Assembly: GCA_964652565.1 (NCBI GenBank)
Contig: CAZZEC010000119.1
Location: 1-19,051 of the forward strand
Source: JBCCTX01 sp964652565
GTDB lineage: Bacteria > Bacteroidota > Bacteroidia > J057
Direction: 5' to 3'
Length of the DNA: 19,051 nt
Positions 1 through 7,923 of the stretch are shown one piece after another. Each line of letters begins with the position of its first letter. Positions within the stretch are counted from its first letter, which is position 1. The notes under the pieces are model-generated. The model saw nothing but the letters and a program-made list of their open reading frames with translations. It ran no database searches and was not told the DNA's origin. The translations under genes and the position numbers were made by a program.

Positions 1-203
1 CTGTAGCTGACCGATCCCCGGGATGTAAATGTAGAGACATCTTTTGGTGAAACATTTACTTGTAATTTTCCATGTTTATTTGTGGTAATCTGAGTTTTCT
101 TCTCTTCGTATGTGATTACTACCTTTTCAGTTGGGTTATCAGACTGTCCTTGTGCGACAAATACATAGGTTAAAATGAGGAAGAATAAGAGCAAATATTT
201 CAT
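1..203 (-). CDS. Secreted protein of unknown function, N-terminal fragment
   Basis: An open frame runs on the minus strand from an ATG at 201-203 to the window edge without a stop, giving 67 codons plus two bases. The product starts MKYLLLFFLILTYVFVAQGQ, a typical Sec signal peptide: a Lys, a hydrophobic core of about 14 residues, then a small-residue cleavage region. The mature part begins SDNPTEKVVITYEEKKTQ and is polar and strand-like (alternating Val/Ile/Thr). The rest of the gene lies outside the window, so neither length nor family can be judged. It lies on the same strand as the VOC gene, with 195 bp between them. I do not recognise the product; export to the periplasm or cell surface is the only supported inference. 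Confidence 0.72.
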   Translation of the reverse strand, partial: MKYLLLFFLILTYVFVAQGQSDNPTEKVVITYEEKKTQITTNKHGKLQVNVSPKDVSTFTSRGSVSY

Positions 204-351
204 AGTGAGTGAGTGTTAATAGTAATCCAGCAGGGCAAACGCACTAAAATCATTAACAGCTGCTAGTCAGTAGCTTACATTGATTCAATGTATAAATATG
301 TTAATCATAATTAACTAATAATGAATTATTTATACTATTTGATGCATTTGC

Positions 352-365
352 CCTGGCAATCCAGG
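352..365 (-). terminator. Weak hairpin downstream of the VOC gene
   Basis: CCTGG-CAAT-CCAGG is a perfect 5-bp stem with a 4-base loop, 33 bp beyond the stop of the minus-strand VOC gene. No T-run follows it on the minus strand, so it may be only a 3'-end stabilising hairpin or chance. Confidence 0.2.
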
Positions 366-398
366 TATAATAAGAGAATATAATATTTTTCTTTTAGA

Positions 399-770
399 TT
401 ATCGATGTTGATCAACCAAAATAATATTGCCATCGGGATCTTTTACTGTAAAACTTGCTGGTCCTGAGGTATTTTCGTCTGCTTCATGCTCTAGCTTGAT
501 TCCCTTAGACAGTAAGTGTTGTTGTATGGCTCTTATATCATCAAACGTATCTGTCTCTTGTGCATTTTCATCCCATCCTGGGTTGAATGTCATGATATTT
601 CCTTCAAACATGCCCTGGAACAATCCTATGAGGGCATTCCCATTCTTCATGATTACATAGTTTTTGTCCAAATCTCCGGCAAAGACCTCAAAACCCAAAT
701 GTTCATAGAAATCTTTGGACGCATGAATGTCTTTTACACCAAGACTTACTGAAAAAGCTCCTAATTTCAT
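399..770 (-). CDS. VOC (glyoxalase/bleomycin-resistance fold) family protein
   Basis: The 123-residue product has the length and layout of a single-chain VOC protein made of two βαβββ modules. Module 1 is about residues 1-55, with strand FSVSLGV, helix DIHASKDFYEHLGF and strands KNYVIMKNG and ALIGLFQ. Module 2 is about 58-123, with helix TFDDIRAIQQHLLSKG and the closing DPDGNIILVD (111-120), the family hallmark. Such proteins include glyoxalase I, dioxygenases and antibiotic-binding proteins. The first strand has Ser where metal-dependent members carry His, and the last strand has Asp/Gln near the usual Glu position, so a classic metal-binding glyoxalase I is doubtful. There is no signal peptide, so it is cytoplasmic. 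It is probably monocistronic: the nearest upstream gene is about 420 bp away. The fold is well supported, the substrate unknown. Confidence 0.88.
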   Translation of the reverse strand: MKLGAFSVSLGVKDIHASKDFYEHLGFEVFAGDLDKNYVIMKNGNALIGLFQGMFEGNIMTFNPGWDENAQETDTFDDIRAIQQHLLSKGIKLEHEADENTSGPASFTVKDPDGNIILVDQHR

Positions 771-1047
771 ATTATTGCTATTAAATTAAATGTGTGTTGT
801 AATAATCAAGGATGATAGGGTCCCACTACTATTAACTTTTCACCGGACAAATCAACCTCAAACAGATATGAGATTCTAATATAAGGATCATTTACATTTT
901 GATGAATTGGTATTACATATTATTTATACTTATCCAGAAATTGTACTGTACAAGTCACATGATCCCCATGCAGAGAAGGATAGTGCATTGGAGAGGGTCG
1001 AAGAATCCGAAATGTGAATATATCGGTGGAAGTCAGGAGGTGAATAC

Positions 1048-1074
1048 AAAAAGTGAAGATGATTTTTTCATCTT
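1048..1074 (-). terminator. Possible intrinsic terminator of the 390-residue protein gene
   Basis: On the minus strand the order is AAGATGA, a loop of five A, TCATCTT, then CACTTTTTG. That is a 7-bp AT-rich stem followed after three bases by five T. It lies about 120 bp past the stop at 1193. The stem is weak, so this is tentative. Confidence 0.35.
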
Positions 1075-1086
1075 ATACCCCTTAAT

Positions 1087-1125
1087 CCCCCTTCTCTATC
1101 CGCACAATTCTCGGCTGCAAGGGGG
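1087..1125. repeat. Inverted repeat CCCCCTT / AAGGGGG
   Basis: Two perfect 7-base arms at 1087-1093 and 1119-1125 are separated by 25 bases. The surrounding CCCCTTAATCCCCCTT wording is typical of dispersed intergenic elements in Bacteroidota, but nothing in this window confirms that it is repeated. Confidence 0.3.
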
Positions 1126-1192
1126 CATACGTTTGTTGTATTTAAATATGTCCTTCCACTTAAGTGGACAATATTATCTCTTACAACATTCC

Positions 1193-2365
1193 TTACCTGT
1201 TTCCCAGTCCTACGGAAAGATTAACCTCAGCACTAATACCGATGAATGGTTTAAGTTGTATATCGCTTGTTTGTATGGAGATGTTTCCTCCATCAGCAGT
1301 GGAAGTTCCTTCTTTCTCTAACACAACCGCACCTGCATTCAAACGAATAAATCGAAACAAACGATACCCCAAACCTACAAAGTAGGGCTTACCAAAAATA
1401 GGACCGGTAACTTTATTTCCTTCCTGATCCTCGAAGTCGTTGATGAATGCTCCAATGGATATCGAAGTGTTGTTGAGGACAGGGCTTGTATTAATTCTGC
1501 GACTTAGTGGGAAAGACAGGCCAATGTAAGGAGAAGAATCATATGAAAAATTGTCAAGTTCTCCTTCGAGATACACCCCTCCATATCCTACATTTAAGGC
1601 AAGGTTACCTGAAATTTTCTCAGTAGGATAGTCCCGTATCACTTGTTTATCTATAAGAAAAAGAACTTCCTGTTCGAAAATGTCAGAGATTTCATTATCA
1701 ACTAACTCAATTAATGATTGGATACGATCTTCATAGTAGCGCTTTATCTCTTCGCTTAAGCGTTGAGTTGAGTCATTAGCAAGCGGATCAAAATCTCTTT
1801 TGATTTGCTTAATCAAAATTTTAGTAGTTGAGGAAAACCCATCAAACTCCCATTCATTATCAAATGCATACGAATTCAAGAAATCATACACTTTTTGATT
1901 AAGTTCTGTGTAAAATTTAGATCGTGAAATTGCTAAATCGACTTTTTGATCCTCCATCACGATAGTTTCCCGGATCAGGAAGCGCAAATCTTCTTTGAGT
2001 TTATTTTCGAGAGATGATTTGTCGGAATTCTGCAATTTTTTGTAATGGTTGATTCTAACGTCATATTCCTGGTTGGCCCGAAGTCGATAATTAAAGGGGA
2101 TTCTATAGGTATTAGCAGATTCTCCAGGACTGCGTTTCCAACTGGCATGATACAACTCTTTATCTGACTTAGGATTGAAAATACTCACTTTCACCATTTC
2201 AGCATCTGGGCTGGTAGGGCCACTAAACAGAATTTTTTCTTCGGCAGGCAATGGCTGGCCATTGTTAAAATAAGACATGGAATAATCAAATACTGCGGCT
2301 TCATATTGAGCAAAAGAGAAGGAATACAATACAATACATAGAGAAAGAGTAACCAATAACTTCAT
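1193..2365 (-). CDS. Exported protein with helical middle and β-barrel-like C-terminus, function unknown
   Basis: The chosen start gives 390 residues beginning MKLLVTLSLCIVLYSFSFAQ, a clean signal peptide ending in Ala-Gln. The frame is open further upstream to 2527, but the extra 54 residues are Cys/Ile/Phe-rich and would bury the signal peptide, so they are rejected. Residues ~21-105 look like a β-sandwich. Residues ~110-250 are charged and helical, with long stretches such as KSSLENKLKEDLRFLIRE and TQRLSEEIKRYYEDRIQSLI. Residues ~255-390 are amphipathic strands with Gly/aromatic spacing (ALNVGYGGVYLEG, GKPYFVGLGYRLFRFIRLNAG, IQLKPFIGISAEVNLSVGLG), resembling the small outer-membrane barrels of Bacteroidota. 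A surface or outer-membrane location is inferred. It is divergent from the 308/482-residue pair across 272 bp. I recognise no family. Confidence 0.8.
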   Translation of the reverse strand: MKLLVTLSLCIVLYSFSFAQYEAAVFDYSMSYFNNGQPLPAEEKILFSGPTSPDAEMVKVSIFNPKSDKELYHASWKRSPGESANTYRIPFNYRLRANQEYDVRINHYKKLQNSDKSSLENKLKEDLRFLIRETIVMEDQKVDLAISRSKFYTELNQKVYDFLNSYAFDNEWEFDGFSSTTKILIKQIKRDFDPLANDSTQRLSEEIKRYYEDRIQSLIELVDNEISDIFEQEVLFLIDKQVIRDYPTEKISGNLALNVGYGGVYLEGELDNFSYDSSPYIGLSFPLSRRINTSPVLNNTSISIGAFINDFEDQEGNKVTGPIFGKPYFVGLGYRLFRFIRLNAGAVVLEKEGTSTADGGNISIQTSDIQLKPFIGISAEVNLSVGLGNR

Positions 2366-2637
2366 AAAAACTTTTTGTTTAACGCAAACGATAAAAGACA
2401 TTGCAATATTTTTATAACTAAAAATAATGCATATCTGTTTCAAAGTGGACTGTTTGGGGTTGCAAACTGGATTAAAGCATGTGAATGTTGTGATAATACA
2501 TATATTTATATCGATAAGCTGAAACATATTGTTTATATAATGGTAAAATTTAAATTGGGATTTATTCGAATAATATGTATATTATACTATGTAGTTTTTA
2601 ATATACTATCTGTTTACCTTGTCGAATAGCGAATAGT
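2366..2637. promoter_or_regulatory. Divergent intergenic region between two sets of exported-protein genes
   Basis: This 272-bp AT-rich region must carry the starts of both the minus-strand 390-residue gene and the plus-strand pair. I see no clean TAnnTTTG promoter element on either strand. A tandem CGAATAG CGAATAG repeat (2623-2636) ends one base before the plus-strand ATG. A frame open at 2375-2629 on the plus strand is judged non-coding. Confidence 0.45.
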
Positions 2638-3564
2638 ATGTATTCATTTAGGCAATTATATCATTGTTTAGCTACTGTGAGTATTATTGGAATAACTTTC
2701 AGTTACAACACGCTAAATGCCCAGGATTTTTTGGGGTTCAGCCAAATTGTTTCGGGACCTACCCCCGCGCCTTCGAGTACTCCAGAACAGAGTGTGAAAC
2801 CCTATCTCCTTGAAGCCAACACTCAGGGTGGAGTATTTGAAGTATCTGTCAATCATAAAGTAGGTGCTAGCGAATTTTGTAGAGCAACTTATTTATTTGA
2901 GTGGAAATTTTCTGCGCCTGTTGATCGTCTATATAAGGATCAACCCATTGATATAACTTATACCGTGTCTTTATTAAGCTCTCCTTGTAAAGCTGGTGGT
3001 GGTAAAATGGTGGTACAAGCTGCATCAGGTGCTTCTAACGAATTTAAAGCGTTAGGCATTCGAAATGCAGGTGGAATTACTCTTCAACCTACTAAATGGT
3101 TACAAGTAGGGGAAAACGCTCCTAAACAGACAAGTGTTACACGGATTAATGCGTATAATCCCATGGTTGATATTGGAACCTTCAAAATTAATTTTGAAAG
3201 TACAGGATACGTAGGAAGTGAGAGACTACACTATGAAGTAGTATATGTGTTTGAGCACAATTATAGTTCGCAAGTAGGTTGTGATCCAGATATTAATTGT
3301 CATAACCTCTATAGTGTAGGAGTGTTAGTAGGTTTTGCAGAATATGGTGCCTTTAAAAATGATGATCCTCTATTTTTGGCCCAAGAGATTGATGGAGCTA
3401 TTGAACATGCCAAAGCTAGTAATTGTGTACCCATAGACATGTTGATGAAATTGAGCCAAAGACTGAAATCTGCTGCTGCCAGCAAACCCCTTCATTCAGA
3501 TCTTACTGCTTTGCGACATGGATTGGCAAAATACGTGGAATCTGAATGCAATTGCTGTAATTAA
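2638..3564 (+). CDS. Secreted protein of unknown function (308 aa)
   Basis: The product begins with a signal peptide: polar MYSFRQLYHC, a hydrophobic LATVSIIGITFSY segment, then LNAQ as a likely cleavage site. A Pro/Ser/Thr-rich linker follows (GPTPAPSSTPEQ, ~40-51), then a β-rich body of about 190 residues with strands such as ITYTVSLLS and LHYEVVYVFEH. The C-terminal ~65 residues are helical and end in a Cys cluster, ECNCCN, with other Cys earlier (CRATY, SSPCK, GCDPDINC), suggesting disulfides in an exported protein. Its stop is only 11 bp before the next gene's ATG, so the two are almost certainly co-transcribed and may act together. I recognise no domain family. No catalytic motif or sorting domain is visible. 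Confidence 0.8.
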   Translation: MYSFRQLYHCLATVSIIGITFSYNTLNAQDFLGFSQIVSGPTPAPSSTPEQSVKPYLLEANTQGGVFEVSVNHKVGASEFCRATYLFEWKFSAPVDRLYKDQPIDITYTVSLLSSPCKAGGGKMVVQAASGASNEFKALGIRNAGGITLQPTKWLQVGENAPKQTSVTRINAYNPMVDIGTFKINFESTGYVGSERLHYEVVYVFEHNYSSQVGCDPDINCHNLYSVGVLVGFAEYGAFKNDDPLFLAQEIDGAIEHAKASNCVPIDMLMKLSQRLKSAAASKPLHSDLTALRHGLAKYVESECNCCN

Positions 3565-3575
3565 CCCCTTGCATT

Positions 3576-5024
3576 ATGAAGATAAGATCGTTATCTATTT
3601 TGCTGAAAACCCTGTCAATCAGTCTCGTATGGGTATTAAATTATGTGTTTGTATTAGGACAGCCTTTTGATACATCACAACTTAATAAAATGAATAATTA
3701 TGGATGGGTGCTGGATGTATCTTCACAAGAATTTTTGGATTACGGCCCAACTCAGAAAACTTATACGCTTACGGCGACTTATAATACTTTACCCGTTGAA
3801 ATATCAATGATATGGGCTGCTGAATGCCCCGGTATCCCATGCCCGGAAGATGATAAGGGCGATTTTTCCACTCATGAAGCACTCGCTGGAGGAAGCGTAT
3901 CTTTGCGTTATGTAAAAGACATGTTTACTAATCAAACCTTTGTATCAGAGAAATTTGCTGGAACCTATCAGACTCACGCCTACATTCATTACATAGGGTA
4001 TGGAGAACAGGGCGAAAATCCATTGGACAAGGTAACTTTTGAACAAAGAAGGCCCCTCTCGGAGTACCTATTATCTCTGATTTTACCGTATACTTCAACG
4101 TGTGATTGTGCCCCTGGTAATACTGAAGAGATCGTGAATAATGATACTCAAGCGGAATCTCCCAATCATGAGAACTACAATGATGAAATAGTCAATGAAT
4201 CAACCCCTACAAGTTCGTCAAATATTCATGTTCTCTCTAAGCGTGAATGGTTGAGTAAAATCACATTAGATTATATTAAATTTTATGAAAGAGGAGATGA
4301 ATTCATGCCTTATAATGATCCGGACTATAAAAAGGAGTTTAACAACCAGGATACGCGATTTATTTCCTGGGAAATGAAATTAAATGGGCCAGCTCCAGGG
4401 ACTGAATTATCATTTAGGATACATTATAAGTACTATTATCCCAATGGAAGCCTTATGGGTGAACACACATACGATGCTAGTGTTTTGGGAGAACTTGAAA
4501 ATCCGGTATACTCTAACGGGTGGGGATACCAAGATCCAGGACAATGGAGAAATGGCTTTTATAAAGTAGAAATATATATTGATGATCAATTGATAGGAAG
4601 TGAATTTTATAATGTATTTGGCTCTCAGGAATCTACAACAAAGCAAAAATGGTTAGAGCAAGTTTCGGTTGAACATTTTAAATTCTTTGAAGCCGGGAAA
4701 GATTATTTGCCGTATGAAAATCGTGAATATAAAAATAAGTTTAAGAGAAAGACCTTGAAATATGCCTGTTTTCAGATAGATCTGAGAAGCATACCTCTTT
4801 ATAAATCCATGGATTTTGTCCTGGAATATATCTATCGAGACTCTAATGGTATAGAAATATTCCGCTCTTCATACGAAGACTTTTTTCCTGCCAATTCTGA
4901 ACTTCAATCCTATTCCGGAGGATTTGGGAGTGATGTGCCTGGTGATTGGAAGAAGGGACAATATGGAGTAGAAATATTTATTGGTGGAAAATATGTCACT
5001 TTGGGTGTTTTTGAGGTATATTGA
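3576..5024 (+). CDS. Secreted protein with a tandemly duplicated ~125-residue domain, function unknown (482 aa)
   Basis: The N-terminus has a long hydrophobic segment (LSILLKTLSISLVWVLNYVF) followed by VLGQP, consistent with a signal peptide. Residues ~30-180 form a β-rich domain with Cys at 84, 89, 176 and 178. A polar Asn/Glu/Ser linker (~180-216) follows. Then come two copies of one domain at ~224-348 and ~358-482. Both start with a Trp-Leu helix, then KFYE.GDEFMPY / KFFEAGKDYLPY, a YK..F segment, central strands, and finally W-x-x-G-x-Y-x-VEI-x-I and a closing F-x-V strand. The pattern GFYKVEIYIDDQLIG / GQYGVEIFIGGKYVT suggests an Ig-like β-sandwich edge. The second copy ends at the C-terminus. 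It lies 11 bp after the 308-residue gene in one transcription unit. Binding or adhesion by repeated domains is a guess. Confidence 0.82.
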   Translation: MKIRSLSILLKTLSISLVWVLNYVFVLGQPFDTSQLNKMNNYGWVLDVSSQEFLDYGPTQKTYTLTATYNTLPVEISMIWAAECPGIPCPEDDKGDFSTHEALAGGSVSLRYVKDMFTNQTFVSEKFAGTYQTHAYIHYIGYGEQGENPLDKVTFEQRRPLSEYLLSLILPYTSTCDCAPGNTEEIVNNDTQAESPNHENYNDEIVNESTPTSSSNIHVLSKREWLSKITLDYIKFYERGDEFMPYNDPDYKKEFNNQDTRFISWEMKLNGPAPGTELSFRIHYKYYYPNGSLMGEHTYDASVLGELENPVYSNGWGYQDPGQWRNGFYKVEIYIDDQLIGSEFYNVFGSQESTTKQKWLEQVSVEHFKFFEAGKDYLPYENREYKNKFKRKTLKYACFQIDLRSIPLYKSMDFVLEYIYRDSNGIEIFRSSYEDFFPANSELQSYSGGFGSDVPGDWKKGQYGVEIFIGGKYVTLGVFEVY

Positions 5025-5030
5025 TATGGT

Positions 5031-5050
5031 ATCGCTACATGTAGTACGAT
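5031..5050. terminator. Imperfect palindrome between convergent genes
   Basis: ATCG-CTACATGTAG-TA-CGAT contains the perfect 10-bp palindrome CTACATGTAG flanked by a 4-bp stem, 6 bp after the plus-strand stop. On the minus strand a run of seven T lies just before it (the A-run at 5061-5067 region) rather than after it. It may be a 3'-end hairpin for the plus-strand pair, but it lacks a T-tail. Confidence 0.25.
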
Positions 5051-5081
5051 GCCTAAATAAAAAAATAATTTATATTTAGAA

Positions 5082-5567
5082 TTAATAATCCGTCTGTCTC
5101 AGGTAAAGGGTCTGAGGTGGCTCAGCCATAAAAGTCATATACTTTTCCCAGTGTTTTTTGCCCATTTCCTCACCGTATTCATTATTTAAGAACCTCGGAA
5201 TATCATAATTGGTTTTGGGAATAATAGGGTCCATGATCCAACTGTATGTCCAGGTACTATCACTATTGGGACTAACGGGTACTAACCAGCGAGTATCCTT
5301 TAATTGTGCTTTTTTCATTTCACTTGTGCTATTGTACAAAGCTGAATACAAGACATCCTCTATCCACGATTCAAACTCCTGTTTTGCATCATTTTTGACC
5401 TTGACAATCACTACTAAGATTCGGTCATTGGTGTGTGCTCTAGTAGATTCTTTCTCCTTTGCGATCCACTGTTGGAGTTCTTCACTACTTGCTCCGTTAC
5501 CATCTTGAGCGTAGACATTTATATTCCAGCTTAGCGTAAATACAAGGAAAAACATTGATAATTTCAT
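5082..5567 (-). CDS. Small exported protein, possibly ferredoxin-like fold; third gene of the molybdenum hydroxylase operon
   Basis: The 161-residue product starts MKLSMFFLVFTLSWNINVYAQ, a signal peptide with a good cleavage site, so it is probably periplasmic. After a charged helical stretch (SSEELQQWIAKEKES) comes ILVVIVKVKNDAKQEFESWI, a strand-then-helix pattern like that of dimeric α/β-barrel proteins such as antibiotic-biosynthesis monooxygenases. A Trp/Tyr-rich strand region follows (TRWLVPVSP, TWTYSWIMDP), then a helical end. That fold assignment is tentative. The ATG is only 33 bp after the stop of the molybdopterin subunit gene on the same strand, so it most likely belongs to that operon and may assist the enzyme or handle the same substrate. 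No metal or flavin motif is seen. Confidence 0.7.
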   Translation of the reverse strand: MKLSMFFLVFTLSWNINVYAQDGNGASSEELQQWIAKEKESTRAHTNDRILVVIVKVKNDAKQEFESWIEDVLYSALYNSTSEMKKAQLKDTRWLVPVSPNSDSTWTYSWIMDPIIPKTNYDIPRFLNNEYGEEMGKKHWEKYMTFMAEPPQTLYLRQTDY

Positions 5568-5600
5568 GTTATGACTGTTGGGTTAACAAAGAAAATGTAT

Positions 5601-7853
5601 TTATACAAACTTAAATCCATGATTTTTCAAGGGTAATGAACGAATTTGCTTACCCGTTGCATTATATATTGCATGCGTTAACGCAGGGGCTACAGGAGGA
5701 AGGCCCGGTTCTCCAACCCCACCAGGTTTTTCTTCATTTTCCATAATGGCTACTTCAACGTGTGGCATTTGTGCTAGTTTGAGCATTTGGTAATTGGGAA
5801 AATTACTTTGCTTGAATTTGCCATTTTCGATGGTCATTTCTCCATATAAGGCAGCAGACAGTCCATACACAATCGCACTTTGCATTTGTGCTTCAATGAT
5901 CTGAGGATTTACGTATAAGCCACAATCTATCGCACAGTATACTTTGTCCAGTTTGATAGCGTTCTCATCTACCATGGTTATTTCTACTACCTCGGCTACG
6001 ATTGAGCCAAAGCACTTATGTAGGGCAATACCTCTGCCTCTTCCTTCTAGCAGAGGGCTTTCCCAATTGCTCATTTCGGCAACACGTTCTAAGGTAGCTT
6101 TAAATCTGGGTGCTGCATTTAGTAATTCTCTACGGAAGGTGTAGCCATCCTTTCCTGCTGCTGCGGCCATTTCATTCATAAAACTTTCTGTAAAGAAAGC
6201 ATGCTGAGAAGAACCCACACTCCGCCAAAATCCTAATCTGACAGGATTTTCGTTGAGAAAGATATCTACTTTGCGATTATCAAATGCATAGGGTAGGTGA
6301 ATAGCTCCTTCTGCTGAGTTTACGTCATCTTCAGGCTTTGGCACCATACTTGGAAACGACCGACTAAATGAATCAATAAACACAGATTGTAGAGACATTT
6401 GGTTTTCCCAGGCAACAGGTTTGCCATTTTCATCCAATCCTCCTTTGAAATTACTCAATACCAGCGGACGGTAAAAGTCATTTTGCATGTCTTCCTCTCG
6501 CGTCCAGGTAAGTTGTATGGGAGTTCCCGGCATTTCTTTGGCGACCTGTGCAGCTTTGTGCACGATATCGGGTTCCCCTCTACGGCCAAATCCTCCTCCC
6601 AGGTACTTCATATGAATATGAACATCATCTGAATCTATTCCCAATACATCCTTGGCAGTCCACACTACTACTGAAGGAGCCTGATGGCCAATCCACACCT
6701 CTGCTTTCTTGCCATCAAACCGTACCGTGCAATTCATGGGTTCCATACAGGCATGCGCCAGATAGGGAACTTCGTATTCTGCAGCTATTGTTTTGGCAGC
6801 ATTATTAAGAGCCGTTGCTGTGTCTCCCTCCTCTTCTGGAGTAAGGGTTGGAGATTTTGCAAAAGCAGCGGCAAACTCCGTTTTTATTCCTGCTGTGGAA
6901 AGCGTTTCATTTCCCTGTGGATCATAGTCTACTTTCAACCTCGTAACAGCATTTTTCGCTCTCCATGTATTATCTGCTACCACTGCCACAGCATTATCAA
7001 TCATCACCAATTGTTTCACCCCAGGCATTTTCAATATTTCCTCTTCATTTTGAATACCTGTAATTTTTCCGCCAATCACAGGCGCATGCTTGATGGCTGC
7101 AAATAACAACCCTTCTGGACGCGCGTCGATTCCAAATTCTGCAGTACCATTTACTTTTTCAGGTACATCCAGGCGATCGATCGGTTTTCCAACGATTTTG
7201 AACTCCGAACGAGGTTTGAGAGAAGGTCTTTTAGGCGCTTTTTCTTCCGCAGCTTCTGCAGCCAGTTCTCCGTAGGAAAGTTTTTCTTGATTTTGTGTAT
7301 GGATCACATAGCCTTCTTCAGCTTTGCAAACGGATGTATCTACTCCCCAACGTTTTGCCGCCGCCTGAATGAGCATTTCGCGAGCGGAAGCTCCCATCAC
7401 ACGAAGGTGTGTATACGCATCAGGTACGGAGGTACTTCCTCCTGTGAAGATCAGCGGAAGAAGGGCAATTACTTTAGATTGAATATTGAAGCTTTCATCA
7501 TAGGGGTCTCTTTCCATTTCGGGTAGACCCCCTACATTCGCATAAGGAGAAGCAATCTGAGGATGAATCACCTTGATCCTTTCCATGGGCACTTCCAACT
7601 CTTCGGCAATGAGCATGGGGAGCGCAGTATATACCCCCTGACCCATTTCCGATCGGGCAATAGCTACGGTTACATCGTTATTTGTTTCGATGCGGACAAA
7701 TGCATTAAGTGTATGTCCTTCTCCCACACCGAATTCAGGGAATTTTTTGAGTTTGCGGTTGACGTAGGTTAATCCTCCTACTCCCACTAATAGTCCTCCG
7801 CCTATGACGGAGCCGCTTATGATAAAGGCTCTACGGCCGAATTTTTTTGCCAT
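5601..7853 (-). CDS. iorB-like: Molybdopterin-binding large subunit, xanthine dehydrogenase/IorB-like
   Basis: This is a 750-residue protein of the molybdenum hydroxylase family, closest in layout to the isoquinoline 1-oxidoreductase β subunit and periplasmic aldehyde oxidases. The N-terminus KKFGRRAFIISG, followed by a Gly-rich hydrophobic stretch (~11-30), is a twin-arginine-type signal or anchor. The segment ~46-200 contains ARSEMGQGVYTALP (66-79). An a/b-hammerhead-like domain begins near RLDVPEKVNGTAEFGIDARP (227-246). The cofactor loop GGGFGRR is at 419-425 and the substrate-channel segment FWRSVGSSQHAFFTESFMNE at 542-561. The catalytic Glu is E715 in GGVGEPGLPPVAPA. These motifs support hydroxylation of an aldehyde or N-heterocycle using water. 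The electrons would pass to the [2Fe-2S] subunit encoded 70 bp upstream. The physiological substrate cannot be told from sequence. Confidence 0.95.
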   Translation of the reverse strand: MAKKFGRRAFIISGSVIGGGLLVGVGGLTYVNRKLKKFPEFGVGEGHTLNAFVRIETNNDVTVAIARSEMGQGVYTALPMLIAEELEVPMERIKVIHPQIASPYANVGGLPEMERDPYDESFNIQSKVIALLPLIFTGGSTSVPDAYTHLRVMGASAREMLIQAAAKRWGVDTSVCKAEEGYVIHTQNQEKLSYGELAAEAAEEKAPKRPSLKPRSEFKIVGKPIDRLDVPEKVNGTAEFGIDARPEGLLFAAIKHAPVIGGKITGIQNEEEILKMPGVKQLVMIDNAVAVVADNTWRAKNAVTRLKVDYDPQGNETLSTAGIKTEFAAAFAKSPTLTPEEEGDTATALNNAAKTIAAEYEVPYLAHACMEPMNCTVRFDGKKAEVWIGHQAPSVVVWTAKDVLGIDSDDVHIHMKYLGGGFGRRGEPDIVHKAAQVAKEMPGTPIQLTWTREEDMQNDFYRPLVLSNFKGGLDENGKPVAWENQMSLQSVFIDSFSRSFPSMVPKPEDDVNSAEGAIHLPYAFDNRKVDIFLNENPVRLGFWRSVGSSQHAFFTESFMNEMAAAAGKDGYTFRRELLNAAPRFKATLERVAEMSNWESPLLEGRGRGIALHKCFGSIVAEVVEITMVDENAIKLDKVYCAIDCGLYVNPQIIEAQMQSAIVYGLSAALYGEMTIENGKFKQSNFPNYQMLKLAQMPHVEVAIMENEEKPGGVGEPGLPPVAPALTHAIYNATGKQIRSLPLKNHGFKFV

Positions 7854-7923
7854 GATAGAATTGAGTTAATTCATGTTGGGTTGTGTGTTCAGGAATCCCA
7901 TAAGGATAGTCAGAAGGGAGAGC

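Larger units (their letters stand above)
771..1192. other. Non-coding interval with three inverted repeats
   Basis: No convincing gene lies in these 422 bp. A frame open from 899 runs into the 3' end of the neighbouring gene and gives a protein of no recognisable character. Three structured elements are visible: AAGATGA-TTTTT-TCATCTT at 1056-1074; CCCCCTT (1087-1093) facing AAGGGGG (1119-1125); and the 14-bp palindrome TCCACTTAAGTGGA at 1155-1168. The C-run/G-run pair resembles intergenic repeats common in Bacteroidota genomes, but only one copy is seen here. Confidence 0.5.

Noticed and set aside
899..1321. 140-codon plus-strand open frame
   Set aside because: Low-complexity composition without domain or signal, crosses three inverted repeats and overlaps the 3' end of the well-supported minus-strand gene.
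2366..2527. Upstream extension of the 390-residue protein to an ATG at 2527
   Set aside because: It would add 54 residues before a perfect signal peptide. The internal start MKLLVTLSLC is the natural one.
2375..2629. 84-codon plus-strand open frame in the divergent intergenic region
   Set aside because: AT-driven Ile/Tyr/Cys-rich composition, fills the space where both promoters must lie, and matches nothing I recognise.
7090..7275. Long plus-strand frames opposite the molybdopterin subunit and SusC genes
   Set aside because: They lie wholly antisense to strongly supported family members and have no features of their own.
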